Below, in pieces: positions 36,476 through 45,546 of a DNA stretch of 64,000 nucleotides (position 1 is the stretch's first letter; every line of letters begins with the position of its first letter). Origin of the DNA: Paracoccus sp. TOH (lineage in GTDB: Bacteria; Pseudomonadota; Alphaproteobacteria; Rhodobacterales; Rhodobacteraceae); the NCBI RefSeq assembly GCF_030388245.1, contig NZ_CP098360.1:850001-914000 (forward strand). The letters are read 5' to 3'. The notes under the pieces are model-generated. The model was not told the origin of the DNA and did no database searches. It saw only the letters and a list, made by a program, of their open reading frames with translations. Position numbers and translations under genes: made by a program.

Positions 36476-37713
36476 TATTCCGCCGCCATCGCCGGGCTCG
36501 GGGACAGGCGATCCAGCATCTGCCGCACATACCAGTCGACGAAATGGATCACGCCCTCTTCCTGGCTGGGCGAATAGGGGCCGGGCTCGTAGGCCGGGGA
36601 CAGGATGCCCTTCTGGTTCTCCTCGACCACGCGGCGGTCCTCGTCATTGGTCGCCAGCCAGACCTCGGTCAGCTTCTGCAGATCATAGTCCACGCCTTCG
36701 ACCGCGTCCTTGTGGACCAGCCATTTCGAGGTCACCTCGGTCTCGGTGGGCGAGATCGGCAGCAGCCGGAAGACGATGGCATGGTCGGGCAGGAAGTGGT
36801 TCCAGCTGGACGGGAAGTGATAGAACATCAGGCTGCCGGCGTCGCTCCACGGGATCGTGCCCATGCGCCGGTTCACCGCCGCCTTGGTGGACATGGTGAA
36901 GCTTTCGGCATTGTTCAGCAGCGGCACGCGGGCGAAGCGCCATTGCATGCCCGGATCGTTCACGAAGCGCGCCGGCAGGCCGGCCTTGTCGCAGCGGTCC
37001 CAATGCGACAGGATCTCGGGCGAGGCGGCATTCGGCCCCTCCATCACCGTCATCAGCGGGTTGTCGGAATAGGTCCGGCACAGCGAGGGGTGGCTGCCGC
37101 CGCAATGGTAGCATTCGCGGTTGTTCTCGATCACCAGCTTCCAGTTGCCCTTCTCGACGATGGTCGAGGTGAAGGCCACCTTGGCGTTCGACAGGTCGCT
37201 GGCCCCGACATAATCGCGCAGATAGCTGCCAAGATGCTCGAAATCCGGCGGATTGTCGGCCAGGCAGATGAAGACCATGCCGCCCTCGGTCCGGCAATGC
37301 ACCGGCTTCAGGCTGAATTTCGACGGGTCGAAATCCGGCCCCATGTCGCGGGCGAACAGCAGCTTGCCGTCCAGGTCGTAGGTCCACTGGTGATAGGGGC
37401 AGACCAGCTTGGGCGAGGAGCCGTTCTGCTTGGGACAAAGCCGCTGGCCGCGGTGACGGCAGACATTGTGGAAGGCGCGGATCTGGCCGTCGCCGCCGCG
37501 CACGATCACGACGGGATAGGCGCCGATCTGCAAGGTAGCGTGGTTGCCGGTCTTGGGGATGTCGCAGGAGGGGATGGCGAACACCCATTCCCGATACCAG
37601 AGATTCTCCAGATCGGCGTGAAAGACGCCCTCGTCGCAGTAGAGGTCGCGGCCGAGCGAGAAGTTCTTCTGCCGGTTGGCGAGCGCGTTCAGGATTTCGG
37701 CTGTGTTCAGCAT
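36475..37713 (-). CDS. gbcA: Rieske-type aromatic-ring/betaine oxygenase alpha subunit (GbcA-like)
   Basis: A 412-residue Rieske non-heme iron oxygenase. The [2Fe-2S] site is CRHRGQ then CPYHQW, and the mononuclear iron region is ENNRECYHCGGSHPSLC. The pattern matches glycine-betaine monooxygenase GbcA and its stachydrine/carnitine relatives, which demethylate quaternary amines and release formaldehyde. If so, the product would feed the formaldehyde pathway at about 50.6-54.6 kb. The substrate is inferred, not seen. A palindrome 50 bases upstream may be its operator. Confidence 0.78.
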   Translation of the reverse strand: MLNTAEILNALANRQKNFSLGRDLYCDEGVFHADLENLWYREWVFAIPSCDIPKTGNHATLQIGAYPVVIVRGGDGQIRAFHNVCRHRGQRLCPKQNGSSPKLVCPYHQWTYDLDGKLLFARDMGPDFDPSKFSLKPVHCRTEGGMVFICLADNPPDFEHLGSYLRDYVGASDLSNAKVAFTSTIVEKGNWKLVIENNRECYHCGGSHPSLCRTYSDNPLMTVMEGPNAASPEILSHWDRCDKAGLPARFVNDPGMQWRFARVPLLNNAESFTMSTKAAVNRRMGTIPWSDAGSLMFYHFPSSWNHFLPDHAIVFRLLPISPTETEVTSKWLVHKDAVEGVDYDLQKLTEVWLATNDEDRRVVEENQKGILSPAYEPGPYSPSQEEGVIHFVDWYVRQMLDRLSPSPAMAAE

Positions 37714-37763
37714 GGCATGATTCCGCTGGCTAAAGGGACGCTGTCTTCAGCATTGCACCCGTT

Positions 37764-37776
37764 TTGCGACTCGCAA
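37764..37776. promoter_or_regulatory. Palindrome upstream of gbcA (possible operator)
   Basis: TTGCGA-C-TCGCAA is a perfect 6-1-6 inverted repeat about 50 bases upstream of the gbcA start codon. Its size and place suit a regulator of the GntR or similar class, but no regulator gene is next to it in the window. Confidence 0.4.
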
Positions 37777-37892
37777 TTCTCTAAATGCGACGCTTGGGTG
37801 ACGGAAACGAACCTCGGAGGGCTGCGGCGGCGCAGCCGGCGGGTTTTCCGGCCCTCGGGAGCCGGTTTCGGCCGGGCCGTTCTGCATAAGCC

Positions 37893-37901
37893 TGTGGATA
37901 A
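37893..37901 (-). promoter_or_regulatory. DnaA box
   Basis: Exact match to TTATCCACA on the minus strand, about 165 bases from the second exact box, within the candidate origin. Confidence 0.65.
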
Positions 37902-37934
37902 GCCGCGGCGACTCGGGGGGCCGGTTCTGTGGAG

Positions 37935-37988
37935 CGTTCGTGTCCCCCGCCGGGCCGGTGGATGACCGGCCGGAACGAGACACGAACG
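37935..37988. repeat. Two-level inverted repeat in the candidate origin
   Basis: CGTTCGTGTC (37935-37944) is repeated inverted as GACACGAACG (37979-37988). Between them a second stem GGCCGGT pairs with ACCGGCC around GGATG. It could form a long cruciform or RNA hairpin. It lies between DnaA-box-like sites, upstream of the AT-rich part. It is too far from either gene end to be an obvious terminator. Confidence 0.5.
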
Positions 37989-38063
37989 GCGCCGGCTTCT
38001 CCACATGTCCAAAACCTGCGAGGAAGCTTCCACATGCTGTGGACAAGAAAAATTTTCACAAAC

Positions 38064-38072
38064 TTATCCACA
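38064..38072 (+). promoter_or_regulatory. DnaA box
   Basis: Exact TTATCCACA inside the AT-rich tract, 43 bases before the CtrA box. Confidence 0.68.
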
Positions 38073-38114
38073 GAGCATGTTCTTGCAAAACATTGAAAAT
38101 GGCTGATTTTTCTA

Positions 38115-38130
38115 TTAACAGATCGTTAAC
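38115..38130 (+). promoter_or_regulatory. Full CtrA-type binding box in the candidate origin
   Basis: The bases TTAACAGATCGTTAAC match the Caulobacter full CtrA site TTAA-N7-TTAAC at every defined position, and the whole site is a near palindrome. In Caulobacter CtrA bound at the origin blocks initiation. Binding here is inferred from the sequence. Confidence 0.6.
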
Positions 38131-38272
38131 GGGATTTTTCTCCCCAGACCGGCGAAGTTGGGGAACCTTGCCGTGAAACCGGGATGTCCCGTCATCCACA
38201 GGCCCAACAACAACATCATCTTCCTTTATCTTTATCCTTTTTTATTAGAGGAGATGGCCTCGGAGGTGTCCG

Positions 38273-38719
38273 ATGACCGATTTCCTGGCTTCTGCTTACC
38301 CCTGGATCAAAGCCCTGCATGTCATGGCAGTGATTTCCTGGATGGCCGGGCTTTTCTATCTACCCCGGCTGTTCGTCTATCATGCCGAGCGCGGGCATAT
38401 CGGCCAGGAACCCGTACAATCTTTTGTAATCATGGAAGAAAAACTTCTTCGCATGATCATGAATCCCGCCATGGCGGTCAGTTGGGCCGCGGGTCTGGCG
38501 CTGGTTCTGACCCCGGGCATTGTCGATTGGACCATGGTTTGGCCCTGGAGCAAGGCCGCGGGCGTGCTGGGCATGAGCTGGTTTCACATGTGGCTTGCGG
38601 TCCAGCGCAAGGCGCTTCTGGCCGGGCGCGGGCTGAGCGGGCGGCGTTACCGCATGATGAACGAGCTGCCGACGCTTCTGATGCTGGTGATCGTGCTTTC
38701 GGTGATCGTGAAGTTCTGA
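38273..38719 (+). CDS. hemJ: Protoporphyrinogen oxidase HemJ
   Basis: HemJ (148 residues) is the small membrane enzyme that oxidises protoporphyrinogen IX to protoporphyrin IX in many alphaproteobacteria. Four hydrophobic helices are visible; KALHVMAVISWMAGLFYLPR near the N-terminus and SWFHMWLAVQRK later hold conserved His residues that bind heme. It is the first gene to the right of the candidate origin. The ATG at 38273 follows an AG-rich sequence (GAGGTGTCCG). Confidence 0.92.
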   Translation: MTDFLASAYPWIKALHVMAVISWMAGLFYLPRLFVYHAERGHIGQEPVQSFVIMEEKLLRMIMNPAMAVSWAAGLALVLTPGIVDWTMVWPWSKAAGVLGMSWFHMWLAVQRKALLAGRGLSGRRYRMMNELPTLLMLVIVLSVIVKF

Positions 38720-38723
38720 AGAA

Positions 38724-38752
38724 TTGACTCGCGGCCGGTTTCTTCCTATGTG
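38724..38752 (+). promoter_or_regulatory. Probable sigma-70 promoter for rho
   Basis: TTGACT and TATGTG are separated by exactly 17 bases. The -35 differs from consensus at one base. The promoter begins just after the hemJ stop and leaves a leader of about 80 bases before the rho start, which contains a CCGCCG/CGGCGG stem possibly used in rho autoregulation. Confidence 0.55.
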
Positions 38753-38839
38753 AGGCCGGTCCGCCGTCCGGCGGGACTTTTCCAGACACAGTTTCCAGCG
38801 CGGACCGATGCCGTCGGGCGTCGCGCATATAGGCAAGCG

Positions 38840-40111
38840 ATGACCGAAGAACGTCTCAATCTGTCCGATCTCAAGGCCAAGAGCCCGGCCGATCTGCTGT
38901 CCATGGCCGAGGAATGGGAGATCGAGAACGCCTCGACCATGCGCAAGGGCGAGATGATGTTCTCGATCCTGAAGGAGCATGCCGAAGAAGGTTTCGAGAT
39001 CGGCGGCGACGGCGTGCTCGAGGTGGTGCAGGATGGTTTCGGCTTCCTGCGCTCGACCGAGGCGAACTATCTGCCCGGCCCCGACGATATCTATGTCAGC
39101 CCCGACATGATCCGCCAGCATTCGCTGCGCACCGGCGACACCGTCGAAGGCGTGATCCGCGCCCCCGGCGAGAACGAGCGCTATTTCGCCCTGACCAAGG
39201 TCGAACGGATCAATTTCGAGCATCCCGAGAAGGCCCGCCACAAGGTCGCTTTCGACAACCTGACGCCGCTCTATCCGAACGAGCGGCTGAAGATGGAAAT
39301 CGAGGATCCGACCATCAAGGACCGTTCGGCCCGGATCATCGACCTGGTGGCGCCGATCGGCAAGGGCCAGCGTTCGCTGATCGTGGCACCGCCGCGCACC
39401 GGCAAGACCGTTCTGCTGCAGAACATCGCCCATTCGATCGAGAAGAACCATCCCGAATGTTACCTGATCGTGCTGCTGATCGACGAGCGGCCGGAAGAGG
39501 TGACCGACATGCAGCGTTCGGTGAAAGGCGAGGTGATCTCCTCGACCTTCGACGAACCGGCCAGCCGGCACGTCGCGGTCTCGGAAATGGTGATCGAAAA
39601 GGCCAAGCGCCTGGTCGAGCATAAACGGGATGTTGTGATCCTTTTGGATTCAATCACAAGACTTGGTAGGGCGTTCAACACCGTGGTGCCGAGTTCCGGC
39701 AAGGTTCTGACCGGCGGCGTCGATGCGAACGCGCTGCAGCGGCCGAAGCGGTTCTTCGGCGCGGCGCGCAACATCGAGGAGGGCGGTTCGCTGACCATCA
39801 TCGCCACGGCGCTGATCGACACCGGCTCGCGCATGGACGAGGTGATCTTCGAGGAGTTCAAGGGCACCGGCAACAGCGAGATCGTGCTGGACCGCAAGGT
39901 CGCCGACAAGCGGGTCTTCCCGGCGATGGACATCCTCAAGTCCGGCACCCGCAAGGAAGAACTGCTGGTGGATGCTAAGGATCTGCAGAAGACTTATCTG
40001 CTGCGCCGCATTCTGAACCCGATGGGCACCACGGATGCGATCGAGTTCCTGATCTCGAAGCTGAAGCAGACCAAGACCAACAGCGAATTCTTCGACTCGA
40101 TGAACGCCTGA
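38840..40111 (+). CDS. rho: Transcription termination factor Rho
   Basis: Rho (423 residues) is the hexameric RNA helicase that ends transcription. It begins [20 protein letters not shown], has the RNA-binding cold-shock domain with [19 protein letters not shown], the Walker [13 protein letters not shown], and [15 protein letters not shown] (Walker B and Q-loop region). The length is normal, without an inserted N-terminal domain. It is followed 16 bases later by mnmE. Confidence 0.97.
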   Translation: MTEERLNLSDLKAKSPADLLSMAEEWEIENASTMRKGEMMFSILKEHAEEGFEIGGDGVLEVVQDGFGFLRSTEANYLPGPDDIYVSPDMIRQHSLRTGDTVEGVIRAPGENERYFALTKVERINFEHPEKARHKVAFDNLTPLYPNERLKMEIEDPTIKDRSARIIDLVAPIGKGQRSLIVAPPRTGKTVLLQNIAHSIEKNHPECYLIVLLIDERPEEVTDMQRSVKGEVISSTFDEPASRHVAVSEMVIEKAKRLVEHKRDVVILLDSITRLGRAFNTVVPSSGKVLTGGVDANALQRPKRFFGAARNIEEGGSLTIIATALIDTGSRMDEVIFEEFKGTGNSEIVLDRKVADKRVFPAMDILKSGTRKEELLVDAKDLQKTYLLRRILNPMGTTDAIEFLISKLKQTKTNSEFFDSMNA

Positions 40112-40127
40112 CGGCGCGGAGGATGCG

Positions 40128-41387
40128 GTGGACACGATCTTTGCCGAGGCGACGCCTCCCGGTCGCGGGGGCGTTTCCGTTGTCCGCCTGAGCGGACCGC
40201 GGGCGCGCGCCGCGCTGGAATCGCTGGTCGGTCCGGTTGCGGCGCCTCGCGCGGCGGTACTGCGGGCGGTGCGCGATGGCGAGGAGCTGATCGACCGCGC
40301 CCTGGTGCTGTGGTTCGAGGAGGGCCGCAGCTTCACCGGCGAGCAAGTCGCCGAACTGCACCTGCATGGTGCGCCGGTGATCGCCAACCGGCTGTCCCAA
40401 GCCCTGTTGGCGCGCGGATTGCGCCGGGCCGAGGCGGGGGAGTTCACCCGCCGGGCCTTCCTGAACGGTCGTATGGATCTGGCCGAGGCCGAGGGGCTTG
40501 CCGATCTGCTATCGGCCGAGACCGAGGCGCAGCGCAAGCTGGCGATGCGTGCCACCGAGGGGGAACTGGGGCAAAAAGCCGATCTGCTGCGGGCTGCCCT
40601 GGTCCGCGCCGGGGCGCTGATCGAAGCCAGCATCGACTTCGCCGATGAGGAGGTTCCGGAGGAGGTTCCCGAGGAGGTCTTTGCGCTGATCAAAACGGTC
40701 TGCGCCGAGATTGGTGCGCTGCTGGCGACCTATCCGGCCACCGAACGGCTGCGGCAAGGCTACGAGGTGGCGATCATCGGACCACCGAATGCCGGAAAAT
40801 CCACATTGCTGAACCGGATCGGCCAGCGCGAGATCGCCTTGGTGTCGGACATTGCCGGTACGACCCGCGACATCCTGGAGCTTCGCACCGATTTGCGCGG
40901 TCTTCCGGTCACCTTCCTGGACACGGCCGGCTTGCGCGAAAGCGAGGATCCGGTCGAAGCGATGGGCGTGGCCCGGGCCATGAAACGGGCGCAGGCGGCA
41001 GATCTGCGGATCCATCTCTCGGCAGCCGATGGGGCAACCGAGGTGCTGGGCGCAGATGATATCGTGGTGCAATCCAAGGCCGACCTGACGCCCGGAACCG
41101 GCAGGTCCATATCCGGTTTGACCGGGGAAGGGGTCGCGGAACTGCTCGACCTGGTTTATGATCGGCTGCGGGTCAGGGCGGCTGATTCCGGTCTGGTCGG
41201 GCACAAGCGGCAGGCGGAAGCTCTGGAACGCGCCTTGGCGGCGCTGCAGGTGGATGGCACTATGCCACCGGAATTTCTGGCCGAAGCGCTGCGTCAGGCG
41301 GCTCAGGCCTTGGCGATGATGGTGGGTCGGGTCGGGGCCGAGGATTATCTGGACGAGATCTTCAGTTCGTTCTGTATCGGAAAGTAA
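40128..41387 (+). CDS. mnmE: tRNA uridine-5-carboxymethylaminomethyl modification GTPase MnmE
   Basis: MnmE (419 residues) works with MnmG to modify wobble uridine 34 of certain tRNAs. The folate-binding N-domain starts [20 protein letters not shown], the GTPase G1 is [15 protein letters not shown]3 DTAGLRES, and the C-terminal FCIGK motif carries the essential Cys. The start is GTG at 40128 preceded by GGAGG. It lies directly upstream of mnmG. Confidence 0.96.
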   Translation: MDTIFAEATPPGRGGVSVVRLSGPRARAALESLVGPVAAPRAAVLRAVRDGEELIDRALVLWFEEGRSFTGEQVAELHLHGAPVIANRLSQALLARGLRRAEAGEFTRRAFLNGRMDLAEAEGLADLLSAETEAQRKLAMRATEGELGQKADLLRAALVRAGALIEASIDFADEEVPEEVPEEVFALIKTVCAEIGALLATYPATERLRQGYEVAIIGPPNAGKSTLLNRIGQREIALVSDIAGTTRDILELRTDLRGLPVTFLDTAGLRESEDPVEAMGVARAMKRAQAADLRIHLSAADGATEVLGADDIVVQSKADLTPGTGRSISGLTGEGVAELLDLVYDRLRVRAADSGLVGHKRQAEALERALAALQVDGTMPPEFLAEALRQAAQALAMMVGRVGAEDYLDEIFSSFCIGK

Positions 41388-41403
41388 GGTTTCACGTGAA
41401 ACA
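41388..41403. other. parS-like site across the mnmG start codon
   Basis: GGTTTCACGTGAAACA matches the ParB-binding parS consensus TGTTTCACGTGAAACA at 15 of 16 positions; only the first base differs. The GTG start codon of mnmG (41396) lies in the middle of the palindrome. The presence of parA and parB about 2.4 kb away supports function. Confidence 0.85.
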
Positions 41404-43255
41404 TTTCGACGTAATCGTGATCGGCGGCGGCCATGCCGGGGTGGAAGCGGCGATGGCTTCGGCGCGCATGGGTGCTCAGACGGCACTGGTGACGATGAAA
41501 CGGGACGATATCGGCACAATGTCCTGCAATCCGGCCATTGGTGGCCTGGGCAAGGGCCATCTGGTGCGAGAGATCGACGCGCTGGACGGCGTCATGGGAC
41601 GGATTGCCGATGCGGCGGGCATCCAGTTCCGTCTGCTCAATCGCCGTAAAGGGCCGGCGGTACAAGGACCGCGCGCGCAGGCCGATCGCAAGCTGTATCG
41701 GACGGCGGCGCAAGAAGTTGTTGAAAATCAACAAGGATTGACTCTGATCTTGGGCGAGGCGGCGGAACTGATCCACGAAGCCGGACAGGTTCTTGGCCTG
41801 CGGCTGGCGGATGGAGAAGAGCTTAGTTCCCGCCAGGTGATCCTGACCACCGGCACTTTTCTCAACGGGCTGATCCATATCGGCGAGGTAACGCGCGCTG
41901 CCGGCCGCTGGGGCGGTGCGCCCTCGGTCAGCCTTGCCGAATCGCTGGGCCCGCTTTCGCTGCCGCTGGGCCGGTTGAAGACCGGCACCCCGCCGCGCAT
42001 CGACCGCGCCAGCATCGACTGGGAAAGTTTGGAACGGCAGCCGGGCGATGCGGATCCGGTGATGTTCTCCTATCTGAACGCTGTGCCGCAGGTGCCGCAG
42101 ATCAGCTGCGCCATCACCCACACCAACGCCGAGACGCACCGGCTCATCCGGGACAATCTGGATCGTTCCGCCATGTATGGCGGCCGCATCGACGGCGTCG
42201 GACCGCGCTACTGCCCATCGATCGAGGACAAGATCGTCCGCTTCGCCGACAAGGATTCGCATCAGATCTTCCTTGAACCCGAGGGGCTCGACAGCGATCT
42301 GGTCTATCCGAACGGCATTTCCACCTCGCTGCCGGAGGAGGTGCAACTGGCCTATGTGCGATCGATTCGTGGCCTCGAACAGGCGCGCATTGTCCAGCCG
42401 GGCTATGCGGTTGAATATGATTACGTCGATCCACGCGCACTCAGCCCGGCGCTGGAAGCCAAGTCGCTTGCCGGCCTGTTCCTTGCCGGGCAGATCAACG
42501 GCACGACCGGCTATGAGGAGGCGGCCGCGCAAGGTCTGGTGGCGGGTCTGAACGCGGCATTGAAGGCGCAGGGTCGGGCGATGCAGCATTTTAGCCGCTC
42601 GCAAAGCTATATCGGCGTGATGATCGACGATCTGGTCAGCCGCGGCGTCAGCGAACCCTATCGGATGTTCACTTCGCGCGCCGAATTCCGGCTGTCCCTG
42701 CGGGCGGACAACGCGGATCAACGCCTCACGCCGTTGGGAATCGAGCTGGGCTGCGTCGAAGAGCGTCGCCAGCAGGCGTTTCAGGACAAGATGCATCGCT
42801 ATCATATGGCACGAAGCCGGGCCGAGGCGATCTCTTTTACGCCCTCGGAACTGGCGCGCCAGGGCATCGAGGTCCGTCAGGATGGTGCGCGCCGCAGCCT
42901 GTTCTCGCTGCTGGCACAGCAGGATATCCCGCAAGATCAAGTGCTTGCACTGGATGTCGCACTCTCTGGCCATGATGCGCGGACCATCCGGCAAGTCGCC
43001 ACGGATGCGCTCTATCATCAGTATACCGAGCGCCAGGGCCGCGACGCCGAGATGTTGCGCAAGGAGGAGGCCGTGCGGATTCCGCCGGGCTTCGACTATC
43101 GGGCATTGTCCGGGCTCTCCAATGAGCTGAAATCCAAGCTGGAAACGCTCCGGCCCGCGACGCTTGCAGCGGCATCGCAAATCGAGGGCATGACCCCTGC
43201 CGCGCTTACCTTGATTCTGGCGATTATTCGCACCGGACAACGCCGCAGCGCATGA
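41396..43255 (+). CDS. mnmG: tRNA uridine modification FAD enzyme MnmG
   Basis: MnmG (619 residues, formerly GidA) is the FAD-dependent partner of MnmE. The dinucleotide loop [16 protein letters not shown] is at the N-terminus and [19 protein letters not shown] follows. The start codon is GTG at 41396, the only plausible start since TTT and CAC precede it; it lies inside the parS palindrome, giving MKHFDVIVI. The stop overlaps rsmG by four bases. Confidence 0.96.
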   Translation: MKHFDVIVIGGGHAGVEAAMASARMGAQTALVTMKRDDIGTMSCNPAIGGLGKGHLVREIDALDGVMGRIADAAGIQFRLLNRRKGPAVQGPRAQADRKLYRTAAQEVVENQQGLTLILGEAAELIHEAGQVLGLRLADGEELSSRQVILTTGTFLNGLIHIGEVTRAAGRWGGAPSVSLAESLGPLSLPLGRLKTGTPPRIDRASIDWESLERQPGDADPVMFSYLNAVPQVPQISCAITHTNAETHRLIRDNLDRSAMYGGRIDGVGPRYCPSIEDKIVRFADKDSHQIFLEPEGLDSDLVYPNGISTSLPEEVQLAYVRSIRGLEQARIVQPGYAVEYDYVDPRALSPALEAKSLAGLFLAGQINGTTGYEEAAAQGLVAGLNAALKAQGRAMQHFSRSQSYIGVMIDDLVSRGVSEPYRMFTSRAEFRLSLRADNADQRLTPLGIELGCVEERRQQAFQDKMHRYHMARSRAEAISFTPSELARQGIEVRQDGARRSLFSLLAQQDIPQDQVLALDVALSGHDARTIRQVATDALYHQYTERQGRDAEMLRKEEAVRIPPGFDYRALSGLSNELKSKLETLRPATLAAASQIEGMTPAALTLILAIIRTGQRRSA

Positions 43256-43839
43256 TGAGTGTTTCACGTGAAACAGAGGAGCGGTTGGCCTGCTACGCCG
43301 CTTTGCTGCGGAAATGGAATCCGGCCATCAACCTGATTGCTTCGTCGACGGTCGGGCAAATCGAATCGCGCCATATCGCCGATGCTCGCCAGCTTGCGGT
43401 CTTGGCGCAATCTGCCACCGGCACCTGGGTCGATCTGGGAAGTGGCGGAGGGCTGCCGGGAATCGTTCTTGCGGTCTTGCGCGCGGATCTCGCCGTCAAA
43501 CTGGTCGAGAGCGATCAGCGCAAGGCGGCATTCCTGCGCACCGTCATACGCGAGCTGAGCCTCGACAACGCCCAGGTGATCAACAAGCGCATCGAGGCGG
43601 CGGACCGGCTTGAAGCCGCCCAGATCAGCGCGCGGGCGCTTGCCCCGCTGGGCCAGCTCATGGCATATGTGAATCGCCACCTTCGCTCTGACGGCACCGC
43701 CTGGTTGATGAAGGGGCGGAACTGGCAGGCCGAGGTCAGCGAGGCGCAACGCGACTGGAAATTCGACATGAAAACCCATCCCAGCGCCACGGAACCGGAC
43801 GCCGCCATTCTGGAAATTGCGAGAATTCGTCATGCCTGA
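43252..43839 (+). CDS. rsmG: 16S rRNA (guanine-N7) methyltransferase RsmG
   Basis: RsmG (195 residues, formerly GidB) methylates G527 of 16S r[26 protein letters not shown] and the SAM loop [16 protein letters not shown] are characteristic. Its residues SVSRET are encoded by a perfect parS site. The start is ATG 43252 or the next ATG 43255, overlapping the mnmG stop (ATGATG). The end overlaps parA by eight bases. Confidence 0.95.
   Translation: MMSVSRETEERLACYAALLRKWNPAINLIASSTVGQIESRHIADARQLAVLAQSATGTWVDLGSGGGLPGIVLAVLRADLAVKLVESDQRKAAFLRTVIRELSLDNAQVINKRIEAADRLEAAQISARALAPLGQLMAYVNRHLRSDGTAWLMKGRNWQAEVSEAQRDWKFDMKTHPSATEPDAAILEIARIRHA
43260..43275. other. parS site inside rsmG
   Basis: TGTTTCACGTGAAACA is an exact copy of the consensus ParB-binding centromere site. 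It is in frame within the first codons of rsmG and 570 bases upstream of parA. Together with the first site it marks the origin-proximal partition region. Confidence 0.95.
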
Positions 43840-44608
43840 AACCCGCATCATTGCCGTCGCGAACCAGAAGGGCGGGGTGGGAAAAACCACCACGGCGATC
43901 AATCTGGGCGCCGCTCTGGCCGAACAGGGCCAACGCGTCATCGTCATCGACCTGGATCCACAGGGCAATGCCTCGACCGGGCTTGGCGTTCCGCCGGAGG
44001 AACGCGTTCTGACATCCTATGATCTGCTGACCGGTGACCAGCCGCTGGAGCAGACCCTGCATGACACCGATATCGGCAATCTGCGCATCGTGCCGTCGAA
44101 TCGCGATCTGGCCTCGGCGGATTTCGAGCTGTCTAGCCGACCGGGCCGCACCCAGCTTCTGCGCCGCAAGCTGTCGCATCCCATTGAATCCGATTACATT
44201 CTTATCGATTGCCCGCCGGCCCTGGGATTGCTGACCGTGAATGCCATGGTGGCGGCGGATAGCGTTCTGGTGCCGCTGCAGGCCGAGTTCTATGCCCTGG
44301 AAGGGCTGTCGCAGCTGCTGATGACCGTGCGCGAGGTGCGGCAGACCGCCAATCCCGATCTGCGGATCGAAGGCGTGCTGCTGACCATGTCCGACAATCG
44401 CAACAACCTGTCGCAGCAGGTCGAGGCCGATGCGCGCAGCACCTTGTCCGGTCTGGTCTATCGCACGGTGATCCCGCGCAATGTGCGCTTGTCCGAGGCG
44501 CCCTCGCATGCCATGCCGGTGCTGCAATACGATCCGAATTCCAAGGGAAGCACCGCCTATCGCGAACTGGCGAAGGAGTTCCTGTCCCGTCAACTCGCGA
44601 CCGCCTAG
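43832..44608 (+). CDS. parA: Chromosome-partitioning ATPase ParA (Soj)
   Basis: ParA (258 residues) is the ATPase that moves ParB-parS complexes. The deviant Walker A AVANQKGGVGKTTTAINLG is at the N-terminus, DLDPQGNASTGLG follows and IDCPPALGLLTVNAM is the Walker B region. The ATG at 43832 ([10 protein letters not shown]) starts the family sequence, eight bases before the rsmG end. ParB follows after nine bases. Confidence 0.96.
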   Translation: MPETRIIAVANQKGGVGKTTTAINLGAALAEQGQRVIVIDLDPQGNASTGLGVPPEERVLTSYDLLTGDQPLEQTLHDTDIGNLRIVPSNRDLASADFELSSRPGRTQLLRRKLSHPIESDYILIDCPPALGLLTVNAMVAADSVLVPLQAEFYALEGLSQLLMTVREVRQTANPDLRIEGVLLTMSDNRNNLSQQVEADARSTLSGLVYRTVIPRNVRLSEAPSHAMPVLQYDPNSKGSTAYRELAKEFLSRQLATA

Positions 44609-44617
44609 GGAGGAAAC

Positions 44618-45496
44618 ATGTCCGATAACAAGCTGGAGAAGCGCGGCCTGGGCCGGGGTCTGTCGGCCCTGATGGCCGATGTGGACCTGATCCCCTCCGA
44701 GCGGCCGGCGCCGCGCCAGATGCTGCCGGTCGAGCAGATGACGCCCAATCCCGACCAGCCGCGGCGCAGCTTCGCGCCCGAGGCGCTGCAAGAACTGGCC
44801 GATTCGCTGAAGACTCGCGGCATGCTCCAGCCATTGATCGTGCGGCCACATCCGACAGATCGCGGGCTTTACCAGATTGTCGCCGGCGAGCGGCGCTGGC
44901 GCGCGGCGCAGATCGCGCAGCTTCACGAAGTTCCGGTCATCGTCCGCGATCTCAGCGATACCGAGGTGCTGGAGGTCGCGATTGTCGAGAACATCCAGCG
45001 CGCCGATTTGAACGCCATCGAGGAGGCGGCGTCCTATCGACAGCTGATGGATCGCTTCGGCCATACCCAGGAACGGGTTGCCGAGGCGTTGAACAAAAGC
45101 CGCAGCCACATCGCCAACCTGCTGCGGTTGCTGAACCTGCCCGAGCAGGTGCAGGCCTGGCTCAAGGAAGGCAAGCTTACCGCCGGTCATGCGCGCGCGC
45201 TGATCACGGCGCCGAACGCGGTCGAACTGGCCCGCAAGGTGATCGAGAAGAACCTATCGGTGCGCGAGACCGAGGATCTGGTGCGGCGCCAGGCCGAAGG
45301 GGCAAAGCCCGCGGCGGCCAAGCCGCCCAAGCCAGAGAAGGATGCCGATACCCGTGCCCTGGAGGGGGACTTGTCGGCACATCTGAAGATGAAGGTGGCG
45401 ATCAACCATGCCGGCGTGGATGGCGGGCAGTTGGTGATCACCTATCGCGACCTGGATCAGCTGGATCGGCTTTGCCAAGTTCTGGCAGGAAACTGA
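44618..45496 (+). CDS. parB: Chromosome-partitioning protein ParB (Spo0J)
   Basis: ParB (292 residues) binds parS and spreads as a CTP clamp. KRGLGRGLSALMADV near the start, QPRRSFAPEALQELADSL, the CTP-binding GERRWRAAQ and the helix-turn-helix GHTQERVAEALNKSRSHIANLLRL (in parts) are all visible. A C-terminal dimerisation domain follows. It has a GGAGG-type ribosome site and a terminator after it. Confidence 0.96.
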   Translation: MSDNKLEKRGLGRGLSALMADVDLIPSERPAPRQMLPVEQMTPNPDQPRRSFAPEALQELADSLKTRGMLQPLIVRPHPTDRGLYQIVAGERRWRAAQIAQLHEVPVIVRDLSDTEVLEVAIVENIQRADLNAIEEAASYRQLMDRFGHTQERVAEALNKSRSHIANLLRLLNLPEQVQAWLKEGKLTAGHARALITAPNAVELARKVIEKNLSVRETEDLVRRQAEGAKPAAAKPPKPEKDADTRALEGDLSAHLKMKVAINHAGVDGGQLVITYRDLDQLDRLCQVLAGN

Positions 45497-45498
45497 GC

Positions 45499-45535
45499 AT
45501 ATTTTGTATTTCTTGGAAATCTGAATACAAAATAT
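45499..45535. repeat. AT-rich inverted repeat after parB
   Basis: ATATTTTGTATT (45499-45510) and AATACAAAATAT (45524-45535) form a perfect 12-base inverted repeat with a 13-base loop, directly after the parB stop. Its AT content is strikingly unlike the surroundings. It may be a protein-binding site or the first of two tandem hairpins ahead of the GC terminator. Confidence 0.55.
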
Positions 45536-45546
45536 ACGATTGTGAT

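Larger units (their letters stand above)
37740..38272. other. Candidate chromosomal origin of replication (oriC)
   Basis: This is the only gene-free stretch over 300 bases. It contains exact DnaA boxes TTATCCACA at 38064-38072 and its complement TGTGGATAA at 37893-37901. One-mismatch boxes are TTCTCCACA (37997-38005), TGTGGACAA (38038-38046) and TCATCCACA (38192-38200). AT-rich tracts lie at about 38046-38150 and 38205-38255, far below local GC. A full CtrA box sits at 38115-38130. A 10-base inverted repeat brackets 37935-37988. The hemJ-rho-mnmE-mnmG-rsmG-parA-parB genes follow, the typical neighbourhood of an alphaproteobacterial origin, with parS sites 3-5 kb away. Confidence 0.72.
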
